From positions 3,844,001 to 3,908,000 of the forward strand of contig JAUKUA010000007.1 in the NCBI GenBank assembly GCA_030549175.1: a stretch of DNA of 64,000 nucleotides, in the 5' to 3' direction. A program made the translations under genes and the position numbers. The notes beneath the pieces are model-generated. The model was not told where the DNA came from. It saw only the letters and a list, made by a program, of their open reading frames with translations, and did no database searches. Numbering within the stretch: the first letter of the stretch is position 1; each line of letters opens with the position of its first letter. Source of the DNA: Lasiosphaeris hirsuta (taxonomy: Eukaryota; Ascomycota; Sordariomycetes; Sordariales; Lasiosphaeriaceae). Shown here one piece after another: positions 22,985 to 34,669 of the stretch.

Positions 22985-24246
22985 ATGGCCGCGTATCAAT
23001 ACTCTCCTTTGCCCGAGGGATGTACTCGCGTGTCTCGATTGCTGCCGAATCAAGAGGAACACGCCCCGATCGAATACCAACTCTTCGACTGCCTCCTCGA
23101 CTCGCGCAGGGGAACCTGACCGTATGAGGCACTGGCCTACGTTTGGGGTCGTCTGGAGAGGAACTGGTCGATTTCCATGATGGATGGGGGCGCTGTGCCC
23201 ATCACAAAATCTTCACGCGGCGCTGCAGCGTCTTCGGGACTGCTCCGCCGACCGGATCCTGTGGGTGGGCACCATCTGCATCAATCAAGAGGACATGGAG
23301 GAGCGAGGTCGCCAGGTCCAAATCATGGCGCAGATCTAAGCGAACGCAAGCCGCGTCCTCGTCTGGCCAGAAGAGGCGGCGTCCGGTGATCGAGGAGATT
23401 TGCGAAGAGGCCGCTGGAAGTGGTGACGAAGCGCTGCAAGTCTTGTGCAGGGTCGCCAGCAGCGTGGGAGATTCGACGGATTCGAGTTCGGATCATTCGA
23501 AGCCAAAAAGGCGCTTGCCTCTTCGCCTAGACATAATCCATGGTTCGGATGCTGATTCAAAGGATCGCGAGGTAGATAAGGGAGCAGTCATGGCGCTGCT
23601 TCAGCGATCGGTGGTTTCGTCGCATCTGGGTAAGGTCTCTCATTATTACCTAGAGGCTAGGACCGATCCTCACTAACGAGATCAGGTACTCCAAGAAGTT
23701 GCCGCGGCCCGACACGTCGTCATCATGTGCCGCTCCACCGAGACTAACGGATATACGTTCTACCGGGCCTTGGAAATGCTAGCACTTGACTCCAGCACCC
23801 ACAGCCTGGCCCTTTCTGCTTCCGACCTAATCAAGGAGCCGTTCTTTGGCCGCAACACGCCAAGAGTTGTCCAGATAGGTTCTCTCTCAATATACGCTCT
23901 CTCGGACAGCTGATCGACAAGTACCAGAGCCGGGAGGCGACGGACCCTCTGGATATGGTATATGCGCTGTTTGGTATGAGTTTAGACGATTACAGCTCGG
24001 CCAGTATTTGCCTAGGTACGACTTTTCTTGGAGAGAGACCTCGTCCGATGCCTTACCAGGGCACTCACCCGTGAGCCAGTATCCGTCAACACTATCTCGA
24101 ACGGCTTTGAAATGGCAGTTGCTATCGAGACCAAAGCCGAGGTCGTTGGCATTGTGGTCGATGTATATAGCTCGGATAGCCGGCGGCACATAACGGTCGG
24201 CAGGGCAGATATGTTATCGTCCCTCGTGGGCCCAAGCTACGAGTAG
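22985..24246 (+). pseudogene. HET-domain gene inactivated by stops and frameshift
   Basis: Starts with an intact ATG (22985) and YQYSPLPEGCTRVSRLLPNQ, the usual lead into a HET domain. TGA at 23117-23119 (from CGA) interrupts before PYEALAYVWG, the conserved HET motif (PYxALSYxWG). A frameshift near 23210 follows; the next frame has LHAALQRLRD, RILWVGTICINQEDMEERGR (family W.DALCINQ) and VQIMAQI then TAA, then ANASRVLVW. An intact-looking intron (23630-23685, branch-like CTAAC) joins WFRRIW to VLQEVAAARHVV. Later text includes ATDPLDMVYALFGM and a C-terminal segment ending at 24246. It is a nearly full-length relic of a nonself-recognition gene. Confidence 0.75.
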
Positions 24247-26321
24247 ATATGCCAAAAATAGAATTAGGCCCTCTGATTTGCCTCGCGCTTGAGACTATAT
24301 TGAATTGACTGTAAATAGCTGGTATAGGCGTCCTTTCGCCCTAGAACCTAAGGATAGTAGGTCAATGGCACCAGATCAAATAAGTGATTCGATTGGAGTT
24401 GGTAAAATATGGGTTTTTTTTTTCCCTCTCGAGCATTTGATTGGGTTACTGTTTAAATTGTTCTGGCTTTTCTGAATTGGCATTATCTGGCCTCCTTATT
24501 AGTCGAGCGCTGGTACGGAGTGCTATGATAGCGGCTGTAGAAAGAAAAAGTGTTGGAGTGGCAATGTGGTATATTGCTACTATCTGCTCTAGAGAGTAGG
24601 CGAAGGGAGGGGATGTTATGGGGGGCGCACTACCTCTTTGATGCGCACGCACTATGCACACGCACTTGATGTATTCTGCCGGTCACGTTTTCTAGTCTAC
24701 CCCCATAGCTTCCAGCCATCATACAAAATGGTGTTAAATCCGATGTACCAAATTAACACTACAAAATGTAAAACAACAACACCATCAACATCACAAGGCC
24801 CTGCATGCCGCATAACTAATTGAATTGAAAGGCCCTGGGGCCTGTAAATGCCGAACCTGTAATACTTGACGTGCCACGCGATAAATAACACTATCCTGGG
24901 CCCAGGATCAATCCAATCCTAATGCCCTGGCGGTCAGCCGCACCTCTCACCCGCTACAAGTGTTTATGACGTTATGATGGGAGGCCCTAGACGGGTTGAT
25001 GAACGCCTTTTTTTCGGTGGCGGCTGGCTCCTGCGTGCTGCCGCTGATCGTCAAACCGCTCCTGGGCTTGGCTTGCTCCTAGGCGCTGGCTCGGGCTCGG
25101 GCTCTGGTGGAGGGTTCGTAATAGTTGCCTTGGTGTTGCGGTTCTTGGCTCCCGGCCTTATTATAAGTGGTGGGCAACTGAATCGTAGGCCGGCATAGTG
25201 GCACTTGGCTGGCATGGAGGGGTTGAACTTTAATCGGCATCCCCCCTCCGTCGAGGATTTTAACAGCAGTGATAAACAATTCATTCATTCATTCATTCCC
25301 ATACATAACCCTAACCCTTTAGGTAGTGCGTGCACATCAAAGAGGTAGTGCGCCCCCATAACATCCCAGGTGAAGATCCAGGAAGTGGTCTTGCACCTGC
25401 GCGAGGAAATGGGTGGTAGGCTGGAGCACAGGCCTCTTGACCTGTGCAGGCGCGGCACCCTGTGTGCGTGTGCCTGGGAGTGCCTGCCCCACTCCCAACG
25501 AAAGGGTTGGTTGGGAACGTGACTCAATCCGAGTCCAGACTGGATAACTCAATTCGCAATGGGGAGCTGCTAGGCATGGCAAACACACATCAAAACAAAA
25601 ATAGGTGTGTCAGACTGCTTGAATTGCTGCTAAAGAAGAAGGAAAAAGAAGGCCAGGATCTTGCAGATCCTGGAGGCACAGATGGTGGGCTGACTGCACG
25701 CTAGTGGCGGAGCAACCGTGGAGTAATGGCGGGATAACATCGGGAGCTGAGATGCAAGAAAGGGGTATTTTGTGGGCCCGACTTGACCACTAAGCAAGCC
25801 ACAAAGTCGGTCGTTGGCGCGAGTTTGCTGATACATCATACACCAAGATCTTAGTCCCAATTCTTGAAATCCTTCAACTTCACTAGTGCGCAGCAAAGCG
25901 GAAACTACGAGAGGCTGACGGCTCTAATATCCGTGTTCGTTTTTGGCGGTGTGGAATGAAGATGGATAAAGTACAGAGGAGCCCTGGATATTCTACATAC
26001 CAGTGGTGTTCTGTCGTTTGGATTCATTTCTACGGAGTATCTTGGCTGTTTTTCAACCTCCGAGCCCCTGTCACTCGTTTATACATCCGGGCTCTGTCAT
26101 GCATTATGCGTATTCTTATTTGCTTTGCGGCCCTGTTGCCGATTTTGAGCGTTGCTGAGAAGCTGTCGGAATCCCAGCCGACGTGCGACCGGTTGGGGCG
26201 CCATCACGTACCTTGCGGGGAGATGCAAGTCCTTCCCCCGAGGTCTGTATCGAAGTTGTGGTCGAGTAGGCAACGGCCTTCTGCTCCAGCTTTCTTTCGG
26301 TCGAGCCCGTCACCACCTACC
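24247..26321. other. Gene-poor interval; possible secreted-protein start at about 26104
   Basis: Mostly without supported genes. It holds a CATT tetranucleotide run at about 25279-25299 followed by ATAACCCTAACCCTT (25302-25317), two telomere-like CCCTAA units. Near 26104 an ATG opens MRILICFAALLPILSVAEKL, a good secretion signal, continuing to about 26324 where the Harbinger element is inserted. This could be the first exon of the broken Apple-like gene to the right. Confidence 0.35.
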
Positions 26322-26324
26322 TAA

Positions 26325-26720
26325 GGCCCTGATCGGTTGGCCACTGACTAGTGGCTAGATTGTCAAAATATGCTAAATATGTTTCTTGTATCCTCATGGA
26401 AGCCCTGCTCAATAGATCAGCAACGCAGTTCCGGTATCTCTTTCGAATGGATAAACCTACCTTCGGAGCACTTGTTAGATGGTTCGTGCGACGCACAGGG
26501 CTTCGTTCCACGTGTTACCAATCCGTGGAACAGAAAGTCTTGGTGCCCCTACAATTCAGGGGCTTAGAGTCTATTTGGATGTTCAACCGGTGTTTTCCCG
26601 AAAGCGGTGTGGGCGCGGGAGCTAGGCAACACTACTGCAATACATCTTGGATAGCGTGGAACTAACTTTGCAGCATTTTTGAGCAGTGCGATACTGGACA
26701 GTGGCCAGCCGATCAGGGCC
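26325..26720 (+). mobile_element. Small PIF/Harbinger element with TIRs and TAA target duplication
   Basis: The left end GGCCCTGATCGGTTGGCCACTG (26325-26346) matches the reverse complement of the right end, 26699-26720, at 21 of 22 positions. Both ends are flanked by TAA (26322-26324 and 26721-26723), the 3-bp TWA target duplication characteristic of PIF/Harbinger. Inside, a frame reads FRYLFRMDKPTFGALVRWFV and YQSVEQKVLV, which is the N-terminal region of fungal Harbinger nucleases; it then loses sense. At 396 bp the copy is an internally deleted derivative lacking the DDE core, so it cannot move by itself. Confidence 0.85.
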
Positions 26721-26966
26721 TAAGCATTGCAGCCTCTAAGGCGAGACCGACACCGTGACGACCGGAAACCGGCGCCACCACGGCCACTGAGCTGACGTAG
26801 TTGAACATGTTGGGAGTGGGCACTCCCGGGCACACGCAGCCCACCACCTATTTCCCCGCGCAGGTGCAAGCCGACTTCCTGGATCTTGCACCTACTCTCC
26901 ATAGCCGATAGTAGCAATACAGCACATTGCTACTCTAACAGAACAGCCGTCTAGGGTTTTTTTTGT

Positions 26967-27862
26967 GTGCCTAAAACTGACGAGATGGTTAGAACGACGA
27001 CCGAGAAGACGACGGCCACGGTCCCGACCACGCTGGTGTCGCCTGTGACGCAAACCACGGCCACCACAACAAAAACAACAACAGCCAAAACAACAACAAC
27101 AATAACGACACTTCCGGGCGTCCAACAGCGTGCCCCAGTTTCAAGTCAGTGCAAAATCGACCTGACAACAAAGACGCTGACTAAGCGCCCTGCCTCGAGT
27201 CTTTTATCAGTCTGCAGCTGCTTGGCTATCGAGCCCGGGACGGTGTCGACTGTGGCCATTGCGAGCACGGCCGTCGCATCGGCCACGGTATGTTACCCCT
27301 ACCCAACAGAAAAAAACTCGCTGCCGAGGTGGTTAGTAATGGCTGAGAAAGGCCTAATGAGTGAATAGCTCGTCACCGAAACAAGCACCACGATCGAGAT
27401 CGTGTCCGAGACCAGCACCGTGACCAAGGTGTCGTTCACATCCGAGACAGAAACCACCACTGTCGTTTCCGTAAGTCCTGCTTTGTCCCAAGCCCGAACA
27501 CACGGCGAGATGAGATCGGGTACCTTGGACCAACAGCCGTCAACACCGTCGCCGCAACGCAGACGGTAATCATTGACCTGTGCGACACTGGCTATGAGAA
27601 CCTTTCACAGTCATCCATTCTTGGCACCAGCGTTCAAAGCATCAATGATGCTACAGGCTCTTGAGACTGCTGTCAGGAATGTCCCAAGCAAGAGCAACTG
27701 CGTTGCCAGTGGATGGTTCAATGATAGCTTTTGCTCGCATTTGGTCAGGATCCAGCCCCTCGCCGGTGGTGTGCCCAATGACCAGTGCCGCTTAGGTGTG
27801 CAAACCTATAGACTTGGCGCGGCAACCGGCGGACCGGTATACTAGGGTCCATGTGCGAGCCG
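26967..27862 (+). pseudogene. Ser/Thr-rich wall protein with Apple/PAN-like C-terminus, broken
   Basis: Exon-like segments: 26967 (ATG 26987 in frame, MVRTTTEKTT) to 27287, intron 27288-27368 (GTATGT...AATAG), then 27369-27470 encoding LVTETSTTIEIVSETSTVTK, and a possible second intron from GTAAGT at 27471. The Thr-rich stretch and ACSCLAI-like piece match fungal wall mucin-type proteins. Further right, DCCQECPK and SGWFNDSFCSHLVRIQPLAG, then QCRLGVQTYRLGAATGGPVY resemble the Apple/PAN-like domain of such proteins. TGA at 27662-27664, a frameshift after CCQECPK, and TAG at 27843-27845 disable it. The start may lie before the Harbinger element (signal peptide at about 26104), which would make that insertion part of the damage. 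Confidence 0.5.
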
Positions 27863-28005
27863 TATATAGGTTATTAGAGCCTGGGCCACACATAAGGTAG
27901 ATGGGGATTGTCCAATGCCGATTGCCCAGTGGGTATGAAGTGGTAATATTGTAACATGGGGAACGGTAGTTGTATGGCAGGAGAGGTCTATCCTAATGTT
28001 CTCCT

Positions 28006-28986
28006 TCATTTCTTTATTAAGCTGTTAATGTACTCCTTGATCAATGCTTCTCCGGACTCATCAACAACCAGGCCAAGCTTCAACGGCGTGCTGATGTCAA
28101 AATCCTGCGGCCAGCTCCGAAGAATTCTCTCCTGCCCGGTATCCGTCTCCTCCTTGACAAGCTGCAGCTTGTCCTCGCCGCCGTACGTGGCCAGGGCATC
28201 CAGCATCTCCTGCACTGACACCGAGACGCCGGGGAAATTGATGTGCCGTATGTGCGCCGCCAACTTGTCACTTTCCATGCCCAGCACCCTGACCAAGTTC
28301 TCAGCAATCGTCCTCGGCGACGCCAAAAACGACTTGAACGCCCGATCGCGAAGCGGCACGACGCATTCCAAGCCATGCATCGGCTCCCTGATGATTCCCG
28401 ACAAGAACGACGACGCCGCCGCCGTCGGCTTGCCCGGCCTGACCGAGATGGTCGGGAACCGCACGATGAAAACGTCCAAGAACCCCCGGCGATGCAACTC
28501 ATTCAGATAAATCTCGTTCATCAACTTGTGCGCACCGTAGGTCCCCTGCGGCGTGGGCGTGACGTCGTCCGTGACCGGCCCCGCAGGTAGCGGCTGCCCG
28601 AAGACGGCCAGCGAGCTCGCGTACACGAAGCGCACGCGCGGGCTGGACACGCGTACGTGGTCGGCGAGCAGGCGCACGCTGTCGACGTTGACGCGCAGGG
28701 AGAGCTCGAAGTTGGCCTCGGACCCGGCCGACATGATGCCGTGGAACACGAAGACGGCGTGCAGCGGCTGCGCGGAGGCCACGAGCGACGCCACGAAGGC
28801 CGGGTCCGTGATGTCACCCTTGATGGCCGTCGCGTTTTCCGGGTGCGCGACTCCGGCCGGGATGATGGGGTCCGCGAGATCGGTTAGGATGAGGTGGTAT
28901 TGCGGGGAATTGAGGAGGCGGGCCGCGAGAAGCGGACCAACCAGCCCCCCGGCGCCGGTGATGATGATGTTTTGTCGGGACGTCAT
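28006..28986 (-). CDS. NAD-dependent extended SDR, D-erythronate dehydrogenase-like
   Basis: Single exon, 326 residues, ATG at 28986. The Rossmann fold opens with IIITGAGGLVGPLLAARLL (TGxxGxxG nucleotide-binding motif); the catalytic residues follow as VYASSLAVFG (Ser) and TYGAHKLMNE (YxxxK, with the SDR active-site Tyr and Lys). The C-terminal half contains FPTISVRPG and MHGLECVVPL, which I associate with the DenD (D-erythronate dehydrogenase) branch of extended SDRs. Those enzymes oxidise four-carbon sugar acids in catabolism. Substrate assignment rests on recall; the SDR family is certain. It is a soluble, probably cytosolic protein with no signal peptide. Confidence 0.9.
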   Translation of the reverse strand: MTSRQNIIITGAGGLVGPLLAARLLNSPQYHLILTDLADPIIPAGVAHPENATAIKGDITDPAFVASLVASAQPLHAVFVFHGIMSAGSEANFELSLRVNVDSVRLLADHVRVSSPRVRFVYASSLAVFGQPLPAGPVTDDVTPTPQGTYGAHKLMNEIYLNELHRRGFLDVFIVRFPTISVRPGKPTAAASSFLSGIIREPMHGLECVVPLRDRAFKSFLASPRTIAENLVRVLGMESDKLAAHIRHINFPGVSVSVQEMLDALATYGGEDKLQLVKEETDTGQERILRSWPQDFDISTPLKLGLVVDESGEALIKEYINSLIKK

Positions 28987-30417
28987 TTTTTGCTTTGTGG
29001 TATCGAGGTTTGGACGGAAGGGGTCTGCTGATGTCGGTTGGCAGGTGAATGTCGTCCGAATTGCCGCGTTTAATTAAGGGCACCAGCATCATCATCCCCC
29101 CGCGAAGTCATAGGTATCCGGCCTCAATCAGGTTCCCCTCCCCTAAACCCCCCCCCTCGCCCCCCCTCCCCCCCATTTTGTGGCGACTGACGTCTTGTCA
29201 GAGTGCGGGGGTGGTGTTGACAAGATTGGTCACTAGTCTTGGTCGGGAGGCTTTGCATGGCGGAGTCGACTGATCGGAACACTCTAGGGGCATCAAAAGA
29301 CGTCGTCCTTCGCTCTCCGCTTCCCAGTCCCCAATGTCTGCGGCCGGTTTCCGATTCCCGATCTCTCGTCCTTCATGAGGTGGATTGAGCGACCCAGCCA
29401 GGGACTTCACACCACCTCCAGGATTGAGGTTCAGTCAAAGACCTGGTCTGGATTCAGACTAGTGTATCCTAGGGTTATCGACAAATCAACACTATTTAGC
29501 TTGGCTGACTGGGCCTGACAGGCCGATGCTTGTTTTGGTCCTCTGCCGTCGGATCCTCCATTTGCAGGGACGTGCCTTCCTTCCCGGCGGGGAGGCATGT
29601 CCACAACAGAGCAGTCCTCCACCGGCAATAAAAAAAAAAAAAATTATCGGGCAGCTTAGTCCAGTGAGTATCTTCCATCGGTATCCTTCGACCACCTGCT
29701 TCCTTTATTCTTCTCATTCGATGGGGGCTCAATAGGAGGCGTCTGACGAACATCGTCACCCAATTGTGTTTGCTAGGTAACAACAATACCAACACGGAAT
29801 GCAGCACGAGAAATCGACCCTACCCTTCCCACCTCTGATCAGCCTCACCTCCCCTGCGGCGAGGGTGGCAATGCAACGGCCTGCAAAGCACAGGGACAGG
29901 TCCGATGGACAATCCTGTTACAGAGCCGCAGCGCTGGGTCATTTCCCCTGCAGCTAAATGCAAAAGTGGCGTCAACTAACCGCGCTTTGGACGGTTGATG
30001 CGTGCTAAATCTCGATAGCGCAATGCTAGAGCGGCATGCGATGGCAGCGATTGGGCGGCGCAGACTCCAAATCTCCCATCCTTCCGAATATTGACCTGGT
30101 ATGGGTAGTTGGAGAACGAAAAGACGGCGTGCTCAGGGGTAGCAGTCACGCAGTCAAGCAGAGGCCCTGGCCGCCTAGCCTAGCAGTCGACAGTCTCTTT
30201 CAGGACTGGGCTTTGACAAGCTGAATATGAAGGATGTATATAGACTGAATGCCCGATTCCCACGCGTTCGTGCCCCTTTTTGGTTCCATCTCTATCCCAT
30301 CTTTGGCCGTGTCGCGATTCGCATACGTGCTGCAGAGTTGGCATTGTCACTCTTTTGAAGTTGTCTTGGACATTGGTCCTTGTCAGTCGTTACTAACGAA
30401 TAAAAATTAAAATAATC
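28987..30417. other. Divergent promoter region
   Basis: This 1.43 kb space separates the minus-strand SDR from the plus-strand aspartic protease and must hold both promoters. It contains C-rich runs (29144-29173) and a 14-nt A run (about 29629-29643). The protease leader just before ATG 30418 is AT-rich (AATAAAAATTAAAATAATC), a favourable fungal start context. No gene is supported. Confidence 0.5.
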
Positions 30418-33400
30418 ATGGCGTCCAAGCTCCTATCGCTCGTTGCCCTCCTTCCGGCGGCCGCTCTTGCCACGGCCCCCGCCCTTCCCTCGTTTTCTGG
30501 CAACAGCTTCGTGCAACAAGATGGTCTCATCCGCTACCCCATCACGGCCCAGCAAGGTGGCTCCGTCTTTGGAAAGACCAAGAGGCAGACCTCAATCGAT
30601 AGCTTCGCTGGACAATCGGGAACCTTTTACACCATCAGCTTGGTACTTGGCACGCCTGGCCAAAGCGTTCCCGTCCTCTTCGACACCGGCTCCTCTGAGC
30701 TTTGGGTCAATCCTACTTGCTCCGAATCGACCGACCCGGCCTACTGCGCCGCCCAGCCCAGATTCACCTTTTCAACTAGTCTTGTTGACTACGGCGTCCA
30801 AGGCAGTGTTACCTACGGAACGGGCTATGCCGATTTTGAATACGTGGGCGACTTTGTCCGTATTGGATGTAAGTCGAGGCGGTGCATACTACTCTTGGAC
30901 CACCAGGAGTGGAACTGACACATGGAACAGCGGCTACCATCACACAGCAAATATTCGGTGCTGCATATAGCACTGCCCATGCCAACGTCGGTATTCTCGG
31001 TGCTGGCCCAGACTTGTACGGGTGGACCAGTCCATACCCCTTCGTGATCGACTCTCTTGCACAACAAGGCATCACCAACAGCCGCGCCTTCAGCTTGGAC
31101 CTGCGAGGGTTTTCAAGTGACAGAGGTGAGTCAAAGGAAGGCAAGACGGCGTCACTTTGTGCTAACGAAAACTTGCAGGCTCCGTCATCTTTGGCGGCAT
31201 TGACACCAAGAAGTACTCGGGCGACCTTGTCAAGCTCCCTATCGTCCCTGCCTCCCAGAGCCCCGATGGTCTCACAAGATTCTATGTCTACCTCAATGGC
31301 ATTTCGGTCACCCAGGCCGATGGGACGGTCGTGTCAGTCTACACCACGCCGTCCGGAGGAGACGGGCTGGCAGTCCTTCTCGACAGCGGATATACTCTAA
31401 GCGCTCTCCCAACCGCCATCTTCAACAACCTCGTGGCCGCGTTCCCTTCGGCGGTGTATGTGCCCAACGCCGACCTCTACACTGTTGACTGCCATGACGA
31501 TGGCGAGGGCGGCTCGATCGACTTCACCTTTGCCGGAAAGACTATCACGGCCGCATATAATGATTTTGTCTGGCACTATCCCGGTCTTGATATCTGCATC
31601 CTGGGTGCTTTTGAGGATAGCTTCGCCGTACTTGGTGATACTTTTCTCCGGTCAGCATATGCCGTATACGACTGGGACAACCGCAATATCCACCTTGGCC
31701 AGAGTGCCGACTGCGGAACCAATCTTGTGGCTATCGGGAATGGCGCCAATTCTGTGCCATCGATCACCGGTCTATGTGTCGTGCCGAGTCCCTCGTCGGC
31801 TGTGCCATCGGTTGCGTCCTCCGTCGCTTCTTCGGTTGCTTCGTCGGTTGCTTCTTCTGCCGCCTCGTCCGCCGTCTCCTCAGTTGCCTCGTCGGTTGTG
31901 TCATCTGCGGTTTCCTCGGTAGCATCCTCGGTCGTCTCCTCAGCTGCCTCTTCAGCTGCTTCCTCTGTGGCTTCTTCTATCGCCCCGTCAACCGTGAGCT
32001 CCGTCGCATCATCGGCTGCCTCCTCGATTGCAAGCTCTGTCGTGTCATCGGCACCGAGCTCGGTAGTCTCGTCGGTGGCCAGCTCCGCGGTACCCTCATC
32101 GACCGAATCTGAAGAGTGTGCTGACGAGCCCGAGACGTCATCGGTAGCTAGCTCGGTGGCTAGCTCGGCAGCCTCCTCCGTTGCCTCGTCAGCAGCCAGT
32201 TCAGTTGCTTCATCCGTCGCCTCTTCAGCTGCCTCTTCAGTTGTCTCTTCAGCTGCTTCTTCAGTTGCCTCTTCAGTTGTCTCTTCAGCTGCTTCTTCAG
32301 TTGCCTCTTCAGTTGTCTCTTCAGTTGCCTCTTCAGTTGCCTCTTCCGCAGCCAGCTCTGTCGCTTCATCAGTTGCCTCATCAGCTGTCAGCTCGGCTGC
32401 AAGCTCGGTTGCAAGCTCAGTTGTGAGCTCAGCGGTATCGAGCTCAGCCATTCCCTCCTCCACTGAAGAATGCGCCGACGACCCCGAATCATCGACGGTG
32501 CCCTCCGGCGGTTCACCTAGCTCTGTCGTCTCGACTGTGTCATCAGCAGTGCCCTCCAGCTCTGAACCCAGCTCGGTTGCCTCATCGGCGGCGTCTTCAA
32601 GCCTTCCGTCGTCCTCGGCCCCTACAGGGTCATCCGCTGCGCCATCATCCGCTGCGCCGTCATCCGTCGCATCATCATCTACTGCGCCGTCATCCGTCGC
32701 ATCATCATCTGCTGCATCTTCATCCGCCGCGTCTTCAGCTGGCCCGGCCTCGCCATCCAGCGTGTCTTCGACATCTGCTTCGGGTACCTCGAGCTGGCCC
32801 GGCGTTCCATCCGGCTCATCCTGGCCATCAAGCGGCAGCAGCGGCTGGGACTCGCACACTTCCAGCGGAGGAAGCTCGCCCTCGTCTTCTTCGCACCCAT
32901 GGATCCACCCCAGCACCACGACTCCCCCCGGAGGCTGGCCTACCACCACCACCACCACCACCGACTACCACTGGCCCGCCACCTCCAAGGACACCATCAC
33001 CTTCACGACCCGCACGACATACACCGTCACCTCGTGCCCTCCCGCCGTCAAGACAAAGTGCCCGATCGGCCACGTCGTCACCGAGGTCATCACGGCCACG
33101 GCCACCGTCTGCCCCCAGATCACCGCCGTCTACACAATCCCACAGCGGTGGACCTCGGGCGGCGTCACGGGTACCAGCTACCACACCATCACCGCCGTGC
33201 CCGTCACGGGGACCACCCCCGTGCCTTTCGCGACGGCTCCGGCAAGCGGGTGGCCGACTGGCCATCCCGGGTCGGGATCGTGGCCCGGCAGCGGACCCGC
33301 CGCCCCGGGCGCCGGATCGTGGCCCGGAAACGGTCCTGCCCCCGGCGGTGGCTCGGGTTCTTGGCCTGCTCCGGGCTCTGGCTCGTGGCCCGCCCCTGCA

Positions 33401-33616
33401 AAGCCTGAGGGCAGTGCCGGTGTCTGGCCGACCACGGCTGACACCATCGCTTGGGCCAAGCCGACTACCCTAGCCAGCTCCACCGCAGGACACAACGCGA
33501 CTGCGATCGTGGGCACGGCGACTGCTACCCCCAAGGTTGTCACGGCTGGTGCGACGCGCATGGGCATGGGCTTGGCGACTGTGGTCGTTGGTGTTTTGGC
33601 CGCGGTTTGGCTTTGA
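30418..33616 (+). CDS. GPI-anchored aspartic protease (yapsin/SAP-like) with Ser/Ala/Val repeats
   Basis: Three exons: 30418-30868, 30931-31125, 31179-33616; 1027 residues. There is a signal peptide of about 18-20 residues and a propeptide ending near a KR kexin site (residues 55-56). The catalytic domain has the first aspartate in LFDTGSSELWV (D89) and the second in LLDSGYTLS (D284); the flap-like YGTGY lies between. From about residue 420 to 743 runs a Ser-rich array of SSVASS/SSAASS/SSVVSS units, likely O-glycosylated and able to span the wall. A Thr-rich VTEVITATATV stretch and Gly/Pro/Trp repeats follow. The end (ATRMGMGLATVVVGVLAAVW) is a hydrophobic GPI-attachment signal. It probably acts at the cell surface on wall or secreted proteins. 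The repeat length makes it unusually large for this family. Confidence 0.92.
31790..32760 (+). repeat. Degenerate triplet/hexanucleotide array coding Ser-Ala-Val repeats
   Basis: Within exon 3 of the protease, units such as TCTTCAGTTGCCTC and TCTTCAGCTGC recur almost head to tail, most regularly at 32160-32350. The same array keeps a 461-residue minus-strand frame open (32961-31576) with Glu/Ala/Thr composition. That frame is a by-product of the repeat, not a gene. Such arrays are prone to copy-number change. Confidence 0.85.
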
Positions 33617-34669
33617 GATTTGCTGGGATTGAGGTGGCGGGTGGCATGAATGTTTTTGTTTTCGTTTTTATTTCAAGTACATATTGGAAACGGGGGTTTT
33701 CGGATCATTGATACCCGCACGGCGATGGGATGCATAATGGCGGGGCTGCATATCTACCTACAAAGTATCATTATTATCACAGGGCACAAGAGACTCGGGA
33801 AACCGGACACTTGATGTCGGCATGTACATGTAATCAATAGGCCCTTTCCCCCAATTTGGTGTATTGCATGTTTTTTTGCGGCCATTGAAGGCGATTAGAT
33901 ACCATATTGAATCCTTGTTTTGAGTTGCACTCCAAGTTCTTGATTTTCGGCGGTGGTAACGTTGATCAGATTTTGGCATGGCCGAGTGGCCGATACCGTT
34001 TGTCGGCTCAACAGGGGGACGCACGACTCTCAGGTGTTGACCGTTGCAAACAGGCTCCGCCCCAGATGAACAAACGGTTCCAGTCCTGCTCGGGCATACC
34101 CTGGGCGGCGAAGGACTTCTAACATGACCGAAGGCAGGTGGGTGGGCAGCTGCCACAGTGCAAGTCCAGGGCCGAAAGATTTGATGGGTCGTTTGTTGCC
34201 TTCGGGATGTGCGGCCTACCACATTGCGATTCGCCCATCACCTGCAGCTTTATCTGATACACCTCAAAATGCAAACTTCTGTCTCCGAGGCATACAAACG
34301 ACATATCCTGCCGGTTTATTGGCCGCTGCGGGTTCTGCTTTGCGGGCAATCGTTCAGTTGGCCCTTTTGTCGCGGCCAAGCTGAGGCTGGAAGCCTGAAC
34401 CGCAGAGGGCCTCAGTACGTGCATTGGGGAAAAGGGGGTTCCACAAGCTTCGGTCCCCACTGCCCTTCCATCCCCTTGTTGGGGGCTGCTTCCTTCCGCT
34501 ATAAGGGGGCCCACGCTCTCACATCTCGAACGCCCTTGCTCTGCCGACATGCCCTCCCAGTCTATCTGTGCACATGTACTGAATGCCACTGGACCTACTT
34601 TCTAATATACTTGCCTTACCAAGCCATCTGGGTAAACACACCGGTTCCCCGAAGCCATCGTACGAAACC
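33617..34669. other. Spacer upstream of the GHKL ATPase
   Basis: No gene is supported. It includes the protease 3' flank (T-rich 33650-33675) and the promoter and leader of the downstream gene. A tRNA-like A-box (GGCATGGCCGAGTGGC, near 33976) has no matching B-box and was rejected. Confidence 0.45.

Noticed and set aside
31576..32961. 461-residue open frame on the minus strand
   Set aside because: It is the antisense of the Ser/Ala/Val repeat in the aspartic protease; its Glu/Ala/Thr repeats mirror the array and it lacks any domain.
33976..33991. tRNA A-box-like GGCATGGCCGAGTGGC
   Set aside because: No matching B-box or acceptor stem.
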